Assembly (NCBI GenBank): GCA_036493895.1
Contig: DASXOZ010000028.1
Location: 89,172 to 153,171 of the forward strand
Origin: Candidatus Binatia bacterium
GTDB lineage: Bacteria > Desulfobacterota > Binatia > UBA1149 > CAITLU01
Direction of reading: 5' to 3'
Length of the DNA stretch: 64,000 bases
Part shown: positions 63,957 to 64,000 of the stretch, piece after piece
Position numbering within the stretch: the first letter of the stretch is position 1
Layout of the letters: the number at the start of each line of letters is the position of its first letter
The notes under the pieces: model-generated
The model's database searches: none
What the model was told of the DNA's origin: nothing
The model's input: only the letters and a program-made list of their open reading frames with translations
Translations under genes and position numbers: made by a program

Positions 63957-64000
63957 CAGCCCAGCCCACAACCATCCACGGAAACGGGTTAATTCCAAAC

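Larger units (their letters stand above)
62740..63997 (+). mobile_element. complete IS3-family insertion sequence
   Basis: Element of 1258 bp bounded by imperfect terminal inverted repeats. The left is TGGAGTTGACCCGGTCTCGT and onwards (62740). The right, read inwards from 63997, is TGGAATTAACCCGTTTCCGT. It has TG...CA ends. It carries orfA, orfB and an A7 slippery site. No target duplication can be verified because only three bases follow the right end before the window stops. Confidence 0.88.

Overview
The window looks like a chromosomal segment of a high-GC, Gram-negative bacterium related to the former Deltaproteobacteria (Desulfobacterota, Myxococcota or Binatota). The pointers are: complete Kdo and LPS-export genes (kdsB, kdsA, kdsD, lptC, lptA, lptB) running into rpoN, hpf, ptsN, rapZ and HPr; a LexA; PQQ-repeat and Cys-rich secreted proteins; CoA-dependent catabolic genes; and a sigma-54 activator. 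I lean towards Binatota-like because of the mixture of phosphotransferase/DUF6285, CoA-transferase, MaoC and aldehyde dehydrogenase genes, but a lineage call needs marker-gene phylogeny. No rRNA, tRNA, CRISPR or prophage was seen.

Layout. 0.2-2.2 kb: lexA and hemW. 2.2-7.5 kb (minus): a self-contained drug-efflux operon, TetR > EmrA-like > EmrB-like > outer-membrane lipoprotein, every junction a 4-bp overlap, with two tandem palindromic operators in front of tetR. 7.6-10.4 kb: a TauE/SafE permease, GDP-mannose 4,6-dehydratase and a membrane-anchored metalloprotease with a coiled coil. 10.6-20.8 kb: a long plus-strand operon for CTP-Kdo synthesis, LPS transport, sigma-54, ribosome hibernation and the regulatory PTS. 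21-23.6 kb: metK and ahcY (methyl cycle). 23.7-28.7 kb: accessory metabolic genes ending at a strong bidirectional terminator. 28.8-33.7 kb: a secreted PQQ-repeat protein, a structured intergenic region with a tiny ORF behind a perfect Shine-Dalgarno sequence, a CoA-transferase and a second EIIA. 33.7-37.8 kb: fluoride channel CrcB with DUF190, then chromate resistance chrB > Tat-exported SOD > chrA.

37.8-48 kb is the most interesting stretch. A MaoC protein and a secreted GlcG-cupin/SMP-30 pair are followed by a sigma-54 activator, a near-consensus sigma-54 promoter and a STAS/ECF-sigma operon. A matching small zinc-finger anti-sigma gene lies 3.2 kb further on. Between ECF and anti-sigma, on the opposite strand, sits a two-gene unit: a membrane class III nucleotidyl cyclase followed 15 bp later by a type II NADH dehydrogenase with a C-terminal cyclic-nucleotide-binding domain. 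I infer that this unit makes a cyclic nucleotide that gates NADH oxidation, embedded in its own sigma cascade.

48-55.6 kb carries alpha-glucan/sugar genes (GH57, GT4/5-type glycosyltransferase, glucose dehydrogenase, GH63-like glucosidase) plus an aquaporin. 55.7-61.4 kb has a GMC oxidoreductase with a four-Cys cluster, a secreted double-VOC protein and an orphan CusA/CzcA-type RND pump. The last 2.5 kb holds an unknown membrane protein, an orphan DUF433 antitoxin-like gene and a complete IS3-family element that reaches the window edge.
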